Shown piece after piece: positions 12,691-24,545 of a stretch of DNA of 64,000 nucleotides. The notes beneath the pieces were generated by a model. It did not search any database and was not told the origin of the DNA. It saw only the letters and a list, made by a program, of their open reading frames with translations. The DNA comes from Nannobrachium achirus (taxonomy: Eukaryota > Chordata > Actinopteri > Myctophiformes > Myctophidae). Both the position numbers and the translations under genes were made by a program. Location of the stretch: NCBI GenBank assembly GCA_963921795.1, contig OY997652.1, positions 21,691,678 to 21,755,677 on the forward strand. Reading direction: 5' to 3'. Positions within the stretch are counted from its first letter, which is position 1; each line of letters opens with the position of its first letter.

Positions 12691-15097
12691 GTCCACTGGC
12701 ATCCGCTGCCTGCTGGTAGTGCATGGCCAGAGAGCTGTCATCCTGGAACGTCTCATTGCACTCCACACACTTTAGACTGTGTCTGCACAGCTTGGACGCG
12801 TCGTCTTCCAAGGGCATGGCTGCCACTAGGGGAGCGCTGCACGGGGCTGAGATCACTGCAGTCTGAGCCCCAGAACCAGCAGTCTTGCCTGGGGTGTGGC
12901 CCGTGGCGGACTGGGTGGTGGTGGAGGTGGCGGTGGTGGCGATGGAGCCCGATGAGGCGGACGTGGCTATCATCTGATCTGCGGGGATGGGTTTCAGGAT
13001 TAGGTGTGAACACTGCATGACCATGCCTTTGTCTTTGTGGCCCCTGGCGTGGGATAGCAGGCTGCACTTGTTGTAGAAAACGAGATTCTTGCCACAGTGG
13101 TTGCACGTGACCTCGATCCGTACGCTGCGTCGTTCGTAGTGCTGGGTCAGGCTCTTCTCCAGCGCGAAGGAATCCCCGCACTCCAGGCACTTGTAGCCGC
13201 GAGTTGGCAGCGAGATGCAAGCCGACGTCGGGGGCGAGAGGTTGGGAATGTATACAGGAACGGGGTTCATGCTGCTCAGGACTTTATTGAAGGCCTCCAC
13301 CACAGACGTTTGAGAGCTGGCTAATACTTGGACCCGGGACACTTTCTTGGGGGCAAGCATTGCCTGCTGTTTGACATGTTGCGTTTTCTGATGGTGTGGC
13401 TGCTTTGAAGAGGACAACACCTGATGTAGATCACAAGCAGCAGAGGACACAGTCTGTGGCAGGAGGTTAATGTTGGTAAGATGGACAGTCTTTGGCACAA
13501 GTTTGGCTTTAGCCAGACTGGTGGCGGACACCATGATGGCCCGTTGTTGGATGGCATTAGCAGCTTTGAGAATGGCACTGCTGGCACTCTGTACAGACGC
13601 AGCAGGGATGACCGTCGCTTTGACAGTGGTGTTGTTAGACAGCTTCAAGTTGATGACTTTTGAACCTGCGGTCTTGACCGCTGAGACGGGAAGGAAGGCC
13701 GTCGCCACAGGTTTAATGGTCATCTGTTTGGTTATTTCCATGGAAGGACCACCAGAGGTGGCCACTACCGTGGTAGAGAGAGGTGAACGCATGGGAGAGG
13801 ATACAATTGCACTGGACGAGACCATAACAGAGGGAATGTTTGTATATTCTTTCCTCTGGTCTTCCAAGTCAAACTGTGGAAGGACCCGGGTCACTGTACG
13901 TTTGATCTGGCCTGATGAAGTCTTAATGGTTTTGATTCTGACTTTGGGAATAACGGGAGCGGTGCCTGTAGGTGAGGCGGGGGAGCCTTTACTGCTTCCC
14001 TCACTGGTGACACTGGAAGGACTGTCAGGTTCTCTTGACATCAGCCTCTTGGCAACCTCAAGAGCCACCTCCTGCTCAGCAGGTTTTTCTGGAACTCTGG
14101 GACCATCTTTGATTTCCTTCGAGGACTCCTTCTGGGGAGTTATAGGCAACGATTCTCTCTGAGAGGTAGGAGAACCGGAGACCCCCAAGTCTGTAGCACT
14201 GGCCTTTTTGGCACTGAGGGCTGCTATGGCAGCAATGCAAGATGATAACTTGGCTGAGGATTTGGCTTTGGCCTGTGAGAGACTGGACACAGCGACATTG
14301 CCATAAGCCAAGGGCTCTCCAGCCTCCTTTCCCTCCTGTTCTTGAGGTTTAGCAATAGTCTCTTTGGCTTGTTCCTCCGACGTCCTCAAGCAAGGGATGT
14401 CATTAGGTTTGGTGCAATCTGAATTGCCATTGTCATTGTTTGGATCAGGTTTGGGATGACATGAGTCTGTAATGGACCTATTAGTTGTGTTAATATTATC
14501 CACTGATATGAAAGATTTGGTTGTGTGTTCCTCTCTCTTAGGACAGGAGGTTCGGCCTGTCAAGGGATTGGCAGCTGGCCTAAAAAGGGACTGACTGCTC
14601 TGCTTGTCCATAGGATCATCTACCTCAATTTTATCATCGTCATCAAACTCCTCTGCACTGGAGATAGGACTGAACTGATTGAAAGTAGAAGTTGGGTGGT
14701 TAGCGGGTGCATTTTCCTCCCGGGAAACGTTCCCTCCATTCGTATTGAAATGGTTGTTAGGTGATACGGCTGTCAAGAAGCCATTATGAAGTCCATTGCC
14801 TATGCTATCAGCATGATGGCGTGTGTGCAGTTGCCCGTCCTTTTCTGACGGGGTGCCATCAGGCTCGCCGGTGTCCATGTTTCGGACGTTCTTGACAATG
14901 ACACTGACTCCGATATCATGTCCTGAAGCATTGTGGGACTCGTCCTCATTGGCAGCTACCGCGCCGCTGGCTGGTTTGAGCGGGCCGTCGTGGTCGTCAT
15001 GGTGGCCAGATTCAATAGCAGCCTTGGGATCTACCATGTCGGGGATGTCGAAGGCCGCCAGCAGGTCATCAAAGTCTGGCGTCTTCATATCGCCCAT
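5992..15097 (-). CDS. znf532: Zinc finger protein 532, complete, eight coding exons
   Basis: Coding exons, all with GT-AG borders and consistent phase: 15097-12689, 11989-11808, 11647-11471, 10575-10413, 9770-9486, 8291-8179, 7213-7069 and 6498-5992. They join to 3981 nt (1326 aa; human ZNF532 is about 1300). The N terminus ([20 protein letters not shown]) and C terminus ([19 protein letters not shown]) match recalled human ZNF532. Exon 1 holds a long Ser/Thr-rich disordered region with an acidic patch ([14 protein letters not shown]). Zinc fingers begin near residue 634 ([10 protein letters not shown]) and continue through all later exons; about a dozen C2H2-type fingers are visible. The family (ZNF532, ZNF592, ZNF687) is nuclear and associates with ZMYND8 and chromatin regulators; the role here is inferred by orthology. 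The start ATG is in good context and followed by the conserved N terminus. A probable 5' UTR acceptor (TTGTCTAG) lies about 30 bases upstream. Intron 1 begins inside a 90-bp GT repeat. Confidence 0.95.
6580..6977 (+). mobile_element. LINE 3' fragment in znf532 intron 7
   Basis: On the plus strand a short frame reads [20 protein letters not shown] and ends shortly after at TAA (QNW stop). This is the usual C-terminal tail of fish LINE ORF2 proteins (Rex1-like or related). It is followed by a 3' UTR ending CTAATAAATACTTCAATCAA. The same UTR end occurs at 60165-60337. It is heavily 5'-truncated and not active. Confidence 0.7.
7015..7056. repeat. MITE terminus next to znf532 exon 7 donor
   Basis: The stretch carries the end of the hairpin family A element (AGGTTTCTGCCCGACAG...), as at 18040-18074. 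It begins about 13 bases inside intron 7 from the splice donor at 7068. Confidence 0.5.
7440..8170. other. znf532 intron 6, no gene; degenerate repeats
   Basis: The stretch holds a small inverted repeat around GGCCCTATCTTGC / GGCAAGATAGGG (7712-7790). It is followed by a loose tandem tract of GGTGGTTGCTA-type words (7850-8050). No exon was recognised. Confidence 0.5.
8341..9062 (-). mobile_element. Helitron-like non-autonomous element with CArG palindromes, copy 1
   Basis: Read on the minus strand, the element ends with a 14-bp-stem hairpin (GGAGATAAGCGACC, loop of 3) followed by CGATTAGGGAGTCTTACTGG before T. Its other end is TTGCGACCGTCAGGGAG. An almost identical copy is at 48831-49479. 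Inside, a block of about 230 bp with the 18-bp palindrome ATCTCCATATATGGAGAT is duplicated, and part is present a third time. It lies in znf532 intron 5. The hairpin plus CTRR-T end suggests Helitron or Helitron2; there is no Rep/helicase gene, so the class is inferred. Confidence 0.6.
9389..9417. repeat. (AAT)n microsatellite
   Basis: A run of ATA/AAT triplets in znf532 intron 5. Confidence 0.9.
10576..11470. other. znf532 intron 3, half of a hairpin family A MITE
   Basis: Positions 11268-11412 carry one arm of hairpin family A: a TTGGGCAGATACG-type end, then CATCGTACAAGACTGTCGCAC, then AGTGAAAATAGCAGATCTAC. The rest of the intron shows nothing recognisable. Confidence 0.5.
12599..12688. 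repeat. (CA)45 microsatellite forming the 5' end of znf532 intron 1
   Basis: On the minus strand the run reads GTGTGT... and starts exactly at the exon 1 donor (CAG/GT at 12689/12688). Every GT in the run is a potential donor dinucleotide. Confidence 0.95.
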
Positions 15098-15200
15098 GGT
15101 CCTGCTTCTGGGCTTATAAGATTACCTAGACAACGCAAAAGAAATGGACACTAAATTAATACACTTTTAAGTGAACTACAAGTACACTTACTGAAATACT

Positions 15201-15480
15201 GTACCGTATTCTCCGGACTATAAGGCGCACCGGACTATAAGGTGCACTGTCAATGAATGGTCTATTTTCAAACTGTTTTCATATATAAGGCGCACCGGAC
15301 TATAAGGCGCACATAATAGACACTACGTTATGCATCCAACATATGGAGCTGTGCTAAAGGGAATGTCAATGTCAATGAATGATCCATATATAAGGCGCAC
15401 TGGACTATAAGGCGCACTGTAGTTTTTTTGAGAAAATTAAAGGCTTTTAAGTGCGCCTTATAGTCCGGAAAATACGGTAC
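15201..15480. mobile_element. MITE with TIRs TACCGTATT...CCGGACTATAAGGCGC
   Basis: The right end is the inverse of the left (GTGCGCCTTATAGTCCGGA, AATACGGTAC). Three further internal copies of CCGGACTATAAGGCGCAC or variants occur. This terminal sequence is common in vertebrate genomes as a short DNA-transposon family. It lies just upstream of znf532 and contains no coding sequence. Confidence 0.8.
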
Positions 15481-16225
15481 TTGAGTACAATTTTGAGGTA
15501 CATTACTTTTACTTTAAAGATGCAGTGCCATGATTTTTTCTCCAGCTAAAACAAGATTATCGGGTAGGCTATATACACTAGGAGGAAGATCTTTTCAAAA
15601 AAGGGTACAGAAAGAGTTAAAATGTGTTTTTTATGTGGCCACACCCACCAGTTCATTAATTTAAGTATACCTCGTTGTCATGGTGGGTGGTGACCCAGCT
15701 GAAGTTAGCCACACCCACAGTGTTGGGTGAACGGTAAAAGGGGATGGGATGATTATATGATGTCATTAAATCTGTGTTTTTTGATCGGCACTTTAGACCC
15801 ACAACGTGTCAGCCTCCAGGAAGAAACCCCAAATACAAAGGGAATACATGATTGCTCATAACAACCCCACCAGGGGGTCTAATGAAGTACTGTCAACCTC
15901 CTAGACACATGAAAACCCAAAAAAGTACAAAACTATGGCACCAGCTCTTTAAAATGTTCAATATCTTATGGGCACAACACTCCCTCGAGTCCTTGCCAAT
16001 GCCCACTGTGAGTTTGAAGTCGGTCGGTCCCATATATGCACGACCATGACCAAATGGGCTTATCGTGTTTGTTTAATGTTATGTCTGAATCACAGTGATG
16101 TGGCCGTGTTCCTGCCTATATATGGCTGTATCCGCCCGATCAGGTTTTTTTATGGTTATGTCTGAGTCAGAATGTCATGGCTGTGGATTATTTATTATAA
16201 AACATAGTTACCCACGTAAGGCCTA
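15481..16225. other. Intergenic, no gene seen
   Basis: Short frames only, none with family resemblance. A non-coding 5' exon of znf532 could lie in this direction but cannot be shown. Confidence 0.4.
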
Positions 16226-16238
16226 TTTCATAGCTTTT

Positions 16239-16321
16239 TCAAAAATAGTTGATCTACAAAGATCACAACATGTTGCATTGTGACACGTTGTGAGCTTGTA
16301 GATCAGCTATTTTTGAAAGGT
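16239..16321. repeat. Hairpin family A element
   Basis: The arms read CAAAAATAGTTGATCTACAA and TTGTAGATCAGCTATTTTTG around an ACGTTGTG/CACAAC core. It is a near-perfect inverted repeat of about 80 bp. Confidence 0.8.
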
Positions 16322-16887
16322 TTGACAATATTGTTAATTTTTACTTTGGTACTGTAAGTATATTTTGATGCCAATACTTGTAGTAGTTCTTCTTTTTATG
16401 CAGGACTTATAGTACATTGTGGTATTGCGACTTTTACTTTAGTAAAGAATCTGTGTACTTCTTCCACCACTGTTTATTGCACATCTTCAGGTCTTCTTCA
16501 TACTTAACATCAGAAATTACCCAGGGTACTCAGATGTGTTGCATCTCTTGAGACCAGTAATAAGGACATTATAGTAAACAATGCGTTGTCTGTGTCTCAT
16601 ACTGTAGATATAAGAGCTCTCCATATAAGAACGCTTTAAACTGCAGCAGCAGAAAGCAAATTGCAGAAGGACCCAGACATAACGATGCCTGAGTTGATGA
16701 TTATTGCTGATCCTGTACTAAATAAAACTGCCTTAAGTCTCCAGACCTTTAGATACCGAGGGCTCTATTTTGATTGTCTTAAGTACCAGCTCTTATTCCT
16801 TATCTTAAGACCTCGAGGTGTGGCAAATACTGTTTGGCTGTGTTTGGCATCTTGGCCCAGACCGGCCCACCACAACCGGCGCAAACC

Positions 16888-16952
16888 AAACATAGAAGAT
16901 CTACAAGTCCACAATGTGTCGAGGCAGCGATGCGTTGTGGGCTTGTATCAGC
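16888..16952. repeat. Hairpin family A element, degenerate
   Basis: AGAAGATCTACAAGTCCACAA faces TTGTGGGCTTGTATCAGCTG. It belongs to the same family as 16239-16321 but is more diverged. Confidence 0.6.
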
Positions 16953-17548
16953 TGTTAAATGTTTGGGTGGGACTCCTGGGCCACAGTAGCCTTTGATTGG
17001 GCTACTAGGCCAGTATTCAGATTATAGAGAAGCCAGTGGGCCAATCATGTGATGCCCCTCTGCTCTGTGGGCCGGTGCTACTGAAGGATTGGTCCTCTCC
17101 ACTTAGTGGCCCCCCAGGGGGCAGCAGGCCCACAGGCCCACTTGTATAGTCAGCTCACCGGGCATATGCTTGTTATGCCAGATGCCCAGTCCACCCCTGT
17201 CCTCTGCTGTTTAATTATTTTGGAGTGCAAGGCCTTCTAATGCCTTGCAATCAATATGTTAAGTATTCTGTATTAGACATATGCTAAGTGTATGTAGATA
17301 TCTTGATTTTTCTGTTTCTGTCTCCTTGCTCTCCCTCTCTCTGCCTCCCCCCCTTTATTTATTTCCCCAAAACAGCACATGATGGAGCTTACACAAATAC
17401 ATAATTCCACCCACTTCTTCACACCTGTAAACCTCTGATGTGACAGCCAAATTGATTCTTCATTCTGGCAGCTAGGATTCTGCACATTTCACGTATGGAG
17501 TAATGCCACCGTGAGAACAGTGAATAGCATTCATGTAGATATGGATGT

Positions 17549-17577
17549 ATTGTATGCGGGGGGGGGGGGGGGGGGGG
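17549..17577. repeat. Poly-G run
   Basis: About 20 consecutive G near 17558-17577, a possible assembly or sequencing weak point. A second such run is at 44410-44431. Confidence 0.85.
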
Positions 17578-17847
17578 TGATTTGATGAGTCATTAAGGGA
17601 AATCCCTTAGTAAATTATGCCTCCTTTCAACTATTATAGCACTGTCACTGTTGGAAAATATATTTGTATTTTTTAACAGGAAACTGCTGAATGTTGAAAT
17701 GTTGGTCCAATATACACACACACACAGATTTCTGTTCACTCTAGTTTTGCTCATAGCTAAATGCTATTCATAAGACGTTGTAAGTCACAAATCTACCTTT
17801 GTGTAGCCTACATGAAGATTTCACTCTTTGAAGACTAGTACAGTATA

Positions 17848-18074
17848 TCGTTGTTGTCGGATGGAAACCTTGCATGTCCAAAACCGTTTTGTATTTATCA
17901 TTTCAAAAAGCGATTTAAAATAGTGAAAATAGCCGATCTACAATGCTTGTGTAGATCTGCTATTTTCACTAGTTTTGTGCAACAGTCTTGTATTATGAAG
18001 CAGGGTGTTACTTTATGAAAAAAAAAAAAAAAATGGAGATACAAGGTTTCTGCCCGACAGTGACGATAATAGTC
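17848..18074. mobile_element. Full-length copy of hairpin family A MITE
   Basis: Outer inverted ends contain TTGTCGGATGGAAACCTTGC on the left and GCAAGGTTTC-type sequence on the right (inverse of TGTCGGGCAGAAACCTTG). The middle is the hairpin AGTGAAAATAGCCGATCTAC / GTAGATCTGCTATTTTCACT. The total is about 227 bp without coding capacity. This copy ties the loose hairpin cores elsewhere in the window to one TIR-bearing family. Confidence 0.75.
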
Positions 18075-18079
18075 TAATT

Positions 18080-20365
18080 ACTAATTCAGATTGTTGGGCA
18101 TCGGCCAACTTTCTCTCTCTCTCTCTTTAAATGAAGCCTGGGTCTTGTCAGGATCTGGAGTCTTAGGGCTGTGTGCATCGCTGCATCAGAGCTGTAGCAA
18201 ACGCATGTGCAATGCTCTGGAACAATGGATGTTACTTTAATACCACATCCTGTTGGCGTTTGCACACATCTCTTCATCTGCCCAATTCTTTCTTAAGTGA
18301 GGTGACATAATCCAGGGTTAGGTGGAATTTTTAAAGACACATTTAATATGGATTTTTACTCGTTTTGTTTTCAATGGGCTTACAATGGCTGAAATTAAGA
18401 AACAGTTTAACAACTCTTTTCTTGCAAGACAATTCACAATAAGAATTCAATTTACACAATATGAGTTTATGAATTGTATGTAGAGAAATGGTGCATTACA
18501 GTTGTTTACCAAAATTGGCAATAGTTGAAGCATGCAAACAATGTTTACATGAAACAAAAATACCATTGTACGAATACATTTTGTATGTGTGAGTGGATGT
18601 TGGCATCAAACATTAGAAAGGTTTGTTGAAACAAATCTAATGATAATGTTTTGCAGTGAACACTAAAAACATAATTTGATGGAAATGAGTAATGTACTAT
18701 CTGTGAGTGATGGGGGTGGGGGGTGGACAAAGGCAGAGCCATGGAGCAGCTCTTGTTGTACGTGTGCAGAAAAGCCAGTGCTGCTGTTTGATCAGGGTGG
18801 ATAGTAAATACATCTGCACAGCAGTGCACACCACACGGATATCCATCTCTCTTCGTATCTGCTTCCTTTTTTGAAAAAAATAATAAAAAATAATAACTAT
18901 TTCCAATCCTGACGACGGCACAGAAAATAATGAGGTAAAATGAACGGACGTGGTGCAAGGAGAAACTGCTGGTATTGAGGGGTCAGGAGGAAATAATAAG
19001 ACAGAGAGCGATGAAACAAAACATGGCTGCTGAGCTATGAGGACAGTGAGCTGCAGTAGCTAAAGGCCTAGTGGGGAGACAGAGGAGAGGACCAGAGCAG
19101 CTAGTGGCAGCCATGACAGCAAAAAGAAAAGAGCCAAATGTACACAGTGGATGAATGTTTTATAGAAACAAATATGAAAAATACACAACACAAACTTTCC
19201 CCATGACACCACCGGTTTAATAAACATGCATGATCACAACTTCGACTCCAGAACATGTAACAATAATCCAGCATCCCAGTAAATCATAAGAGTGGAAACA
19301 TGCAATTTGAATCAGCAGCTCCTCACCCACTTGTCTGTGTCTGTCTCCAGCCACTAGCCAAGCGTTCTTTCCTTCCCTCCTTCCTGAAACAAACACAGGC
19401 ACAACACCACTGACCCTCAAAAAGACACCCACCCCACCCCACTTGGCTGGGGGGGGGGGAATATCCTTTTCTTCCCAACCCGACAACGGAAGGCCCAGAA
19501 TAGGGTTACATCCAGGGAGCTGGTGTGTGGTGGTCGTAGTCCTGAGTCATTCCCTGCACCACTAGACAGACAAACAGACAGACAGACAATGGTCCAGAGA
19601 GGCAGGCTGCAGATTCACAAACTCCCAGCCCGTCACGTCCCCTGTCCCGTCCCCTTCCCAAATCTCCCTGCTCCTCTTGCAGTGAGCCATGCTGCACACA
19701 GCACTCCCAGTCCCAGGTCCAGCCAGCAACCAGCCTTATGCTGCCGGGGATCTGTGTTTGTGCCATAGCGCCTAGGACAGAGCCTCCTTCCTGCAGAAGC
19801 CTCCTCCTCCGCCATGGAGAAGCTGGGCTATCTCTCTATCCCTCAGTGGAAGCACAGAGCCGGCATTGTTCCTGCCAGCCCTCCGTCTGCCTCAAACCGG
19901 TTTCAGCCGGTTCCGGTCACCCCACATAAAAACCTTTCTGCTGCAGTACGGCCTCACCAGCACAGAGAGACAGCTTGTGCCCAAAGCTCCTCGAAATGTT
20001 GCAATATTGTGTATTAATGTGGAGATTATAGCGGTTATTGTAAAAGAGAAGTAGCAGACATTATGGCTGCGTGGGAGAAGAGTTTACAGGGAGGCTGTTC
20101 TAAACTGATGATCTGGTAAGGAGGTCATCCCTACCCCAGCCATACAATTAGGCCTCTATAACCACAAACTGCATTCCTGATGGAAGGTGACAAAATATTC
20201 AAATAAAGACACATAGCTTGACATAAATACAAACTGAGGGAAAGGAGAAAAGTCTCAATTAATTGAGCAAACAATAACTATGGTAAACAAGATGTACCAA
20301 ACATTGTATTAGTGACTAGCGGCAGCAGTAAATCACAGCCAACTAACAACACAACTACCACTGCA
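18080..20365. other. Intergenic region, no supported gene
   Basis: Several short overlapping frames around 19500-20050 on both strands have no family resemblance. Some could be 5' UTR of znf532, which points away from here, but no splice chain could be fixed. Confidence 0.4.
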
Positions 20366-20366
20366 A

Positions 20367-20368
<2 letters not shown>

Positions 20369-20439
<71 letters not shown>
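20369..20439. repeat. (GA)n microsatellite
   Basis: An uninterrupted GA run of about 70 bp. Confidence 0.95.
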
Positions 20440-20441
<2 letters not shown>

Positions 20442-20675
20442 TACTGGAAAACCATGAAAACCAATTCTGTACCTGGGTATTTCTCCTCAAGAAGAACTCC
20501 CAGTGCTGCTGAGTTGGTCTTAGACATGTCACAGGAAGGAAGTCTGCATCTGCCTAGACTTGACCCCATTCCTTCCTGTCCAGTGTAACAGCTGCCTTTC
20601 TACAATCCAGATACTCTGTGTTGACATTGATTGTACCCATCATATTGTTAGAAAGACAGCAAAAGAGGCCATGAC

Positions 20676-21058
<383 letters not shown>

Positions 21059-21199
21059 TATACCCAAATAAAGACATAACCATGCAGACAGTAGGAAATG
21101 GTGGCATACCCTTCTCAGTTTTTTCCCCCAGTGAGAAATCCTTCCTGTTGAGGCCTCAGTCAGCGCCTGCCCTGTTCAGCCCCGGCCAATCCAACCTCC

Positions 21200-21262
21200 A
21201 TCACCCTCCTCCTCCTCCTCCTCCTCCTCGCCCTCCTCCTCCTCCTCCTCCTCCACCTCCCT
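21200..21262. repeat. (CCT)n microsatellite
   Basis: A CCT triplet run that gives an apparent poly-Pro frame. Confidence 0.9.
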
Positions 21263-21512
21263 CCACTCTCACTCCTTCTGTGGCTCAGTCCCAGATTCTA
21301 GTCCCAGTGCAGGCCTTCGTCTCTTCCTGCAGCTCTGCCACCATGGCTGAGAGCATGGAGGGATGGCTAGAGAAGGGGGGCAGTGTTCAGCAGGCGAATC
21401 AGGCCTTTTGTCTGTGTACGTGGTGGAGGGGGGTGAGGGGGCTCTCCACCCTGGCTCTAGAGCAGCAGCAGCAGCAGCTGGTGCAGGAAGAAGAGGGGAG
21501 AGAGAGGACGAA

Positions 21513-23795
21513 CTGCCCATCCAAAACGGAGACACATGGGTGAACCACTTTTCCAGCCTCTTTGGCCCAATGGAGAAAAACAAAGAGCAAAAACAGATAC
21601 AAGATAAACTGCAAAACCTAGAGTCAGCCATAAAAGACTATCAGAATCCATTAGATTCCCAAATCACCCTAAAAGAACTACAAGACAAAATAAAAACAAT
21701 AAAAAGTAAGAAGGCCTGTGGTGTTGATGGCATTCTTAATGAAATGATAAAATTCACTGACCTCAAATTTCAACTGGCCATATTAAAACTCCTTAATATC
21801 GTGCTCAGCTCTGGGATTTTCCCCAACTTATGGAACCAAGGGCTGATAACACCACTCCATAAGAGTGGTGACAAATATGACCCAAATAACTACCGTGGGA
21901 TCTGTGTAAACAGCAACCTCGGTAAAATTCTCTGCATGATCATCAATCACAGAATTCTACATTTCCTCACAGAAAGCAACGTCCTGAGCAAATCACAAAT
22001 TGGCTTCCTACCAAACTATCGTACAACAGACCACATCTACACCCTCAACACCCTTATCGACAACCAAATAAACAAAAACAAAAGCAAACTATTCTCCTGC
22101 TTTGTTGACTTCAAAAAAGCATTCGATTCAATCTGGCACAAAGGTCTGATGTACAAACTGTTGGAAAGCGGTATCGGGGGAAAAACCTATGACATCATAA
22201 AATCAATGTACACAAACAACGAATGCGCAGTTAAAATAGGAGGAAAACGCACAGACTTCTTCCCCCAAAGCCGGGGAGTTAGACAGGGATGCAGCCTGAG
22301 TCCAACTCTCTTTAATATATATATAAATGAATTGGCAAAAACTTTAGAACAGTCTGCAGCACCAGGCATCACCCTAGGCAAAACAGAAGTCAAATGCTTA
22401 CTCTTTGCAGATGACCTGCTGCTACTGTCTCCAACCAAAGAAGGACTGCAGCAGCAACTCGATCTCCTACACAAATTCTCCCAGACGTGGGCCCTTACAG
22501 TAAACTTAACCAAAACTAAAATCATGATATTTCAAAAGAGATCCAGCCGCCAAAACCAGCAATTCTTTCTAAATACAATCCCATTAGAACAAACAAAAAA
22601 CTACACCTACCTTGGCCTAAACATCAGCAGCACAGGACACTTCAACCAAGCTGTAAAAGACCTGAGAGACAAGGCAAGAAGGGCTTTCTATGCCATCAAA
22701 AGGAACATCAAAATAGACATCCCAATAAAAACCTGGCTAAAAATACTGGACTCTGTGATAGAACCAATTTCCCTCTATGGTTGTGAGATCTGGGGACCAG
22801 CCGCAAACCAAGACCTTGAAAAATGGGACAAACATCAAATAGAGACCCTGCACACAGAATTCTGCAAATCAATTCTCAGAATTCAGCGGAAAACACCAAA
22901 TAATGCATGCAGGGCAGAATTAGGACGATACCCTCTCATAATCAAAATAAAAAAGAGAGCATTCAAATTTTATAACCACTTAAAAGAAAGTGACCCAGAT
23001 GCACTTCATAACAAGGCACTCACACACAGAGAAACCCTAGAGAGATGCCCCCTCAGCCAACTGGTCCGGGAACTCTGTACACAAACACAAGCAGAGCCAC
23101 CAGACAGACAATTCACTGGACTAAACCAAATTATAAAACAGCAGAAAGAAAGCTACCTGACACATTGGAGAGAAGCAACCCAAAAGCAGAGCAAACTAGA
23201 ATGCTATTTGGCCCTAAACAGAGAATACACCATGGCAGAATACCTGAGCAAGGTGGCCGACCCAAAACAAAGAAAAATCTTGACTAGGTACAGACTCAGT
23301 GAGCACAGTCTTGCAATCGAGAAAGGACGTCACAGGCATACCTGGCTCCCTAGAGAAAACAGACTTTGCACCCACTGCACACAAAATGAAGTGGAAACTG
23401 AGCTACATTTTCTAACCACCTGTCCGCTGTACCAAGACATCAGAGACACATACTTCCCACAGATCATAACCACCCAAGGAGAGTTTCAAAATATGACCAA
23501 TGATGAAAAACTCCCATACCTGCTGGGGGAAGTAAAACAATGTGCAAACACAGCAGCAAGATTCGTGAGCTGCTGTGATAAGAGAAGGATATCAAATGGA
23601 ACCCAACCACCCTAAAAACCATTGTATATATCACTGCTCTGCCTGCACGTTACCGTGATGCATGAAAACTGTTTTCACCTGTATATATTTTGTTCTGATT
23701 GTATTGTATTGTATTGTGTACATTTCTGCTTTGGCAATGTAAACGTATGTTTTCTCATGCCAATAAAGCCCTTTGAATTGAATTGAATTGAGTGA
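21513..23795 (+). mobile_element. 5'-truncated LINE with open reverse transcriptase frame (I/Nimbus-like)
   Basis: A single open frame continues to the stop at 23613-23615. RT motifs appear in order: KSKKACGVDGILNEM, QIGFLPNYRTTDHIYTLN, CFVDFKKAFDSIWHKG, RGVRQGCSLSPTLFNIYINE and the catalytic CLLFADDLLLL (near 22390-22420). A cysteine motif close to the C terminus (CTHCTQNEVETELHF...CP) also fits LINE ORF2. The apurinic endonuclease domain is absent, so the copy is truncated at its 5' end; the first 50 codons of the frame are local DNA. The 3' UTR ends in AATAAAGCCCTTTGAATTGA and a TTGAA tail (about 23795), typical of fish I/Nimbus LINEs. The clade is inferred from the tail. The uninterrupted frame suggests a fairly recent insertion. 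Confidence 0.85.
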
Positions 23796-24234
23796 GAGAG
23801 AAGGAGAGACAGGGGGGGAAGAAGAAAGAGGTGGGAGAGATAGAGAGTGGGGAAGAGAAACCGAAATGAAATGCAACATTTTAGGCCTTTGTTGATGGTA
23901 TGTGTTATGCTGAAGGGGACTGTAGTAGAGAATGTATTGTAGCCTACAAAAAAACCCTCATATTATGCTTTTTTCTACACAGCACCTTAAGGACGCGAGC
24001 TGTGTCTTTTATCTCTGTCTGTCTGTCTGTCTGTCTTCTGATATTCTCGGAAACCACTGGACAGATCAGCGCCAACGTAAAAGCGAGTAAATCCCGGAAT
24101 AGCGTTCACGTTTCGTGAATCCATCATCTCAGATCCGTCTACCTGTCACAGCATTTGGGCAAGACTGACATCAATATGACATCAGAGATGTAAACACATC
24201 TCTGACATCACAGTAAAGCCAGGCCATTATCTAT

Positions 24235-24545
24235 CTATAAATGCGAGAAGTCTCTGCGTGTGTGTCTGTCTGTCTGTAATCCGCGTATCTCGAGAACCGC
24301 TCGTCCCACCGGCTTCAGATTCGGCACGCGCGTTCCCCGCCGCGGCACGGAGTGCAGTGCCGGGTCTCGACCCGACCCGACGCGCGGTTTTCCCGAACCG
24401 GCGCGAAACGTTCGGAATCTCCTTATGCGGGGTTGATTGTTGACATCAGGCTGTTCCGGAGGAAATCGGCGCAAGCGCTGACTCATTGTGACATCACTCA
24501 TAAAAGGCTCTGACATCACGTACGCCACATGAGTCAACAAAAAAT
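24235..24545 (+). repeat. Dispersed repeat with (TCTG)n head
   Basis: The stretch begins GTCTGTCTGTCTGTAATCCG, continues TATCTCGAGAACCG and ends in GACATCACGTACGCCACATG. Copies of parts recur at 30140-30380 and 31010-31165. It joins directly to the CATATATGG array. Confidence 0.7.

Noticed and set aside
12517-13020. Plus-strand frames opposite znf532 exon 1
   Set aside because: They are antisense shadows of a clearly coding exon and cross the CA repeat.
21363-21512. In-frame N-terminal extension of the LINE frame (MAREGGQCSAGESG...)
   Set aside because: It reads local GC-rich DNA upstream of the truncated LINE; no endonuclease or host-protein resemblance, so it is probably fortuitous.
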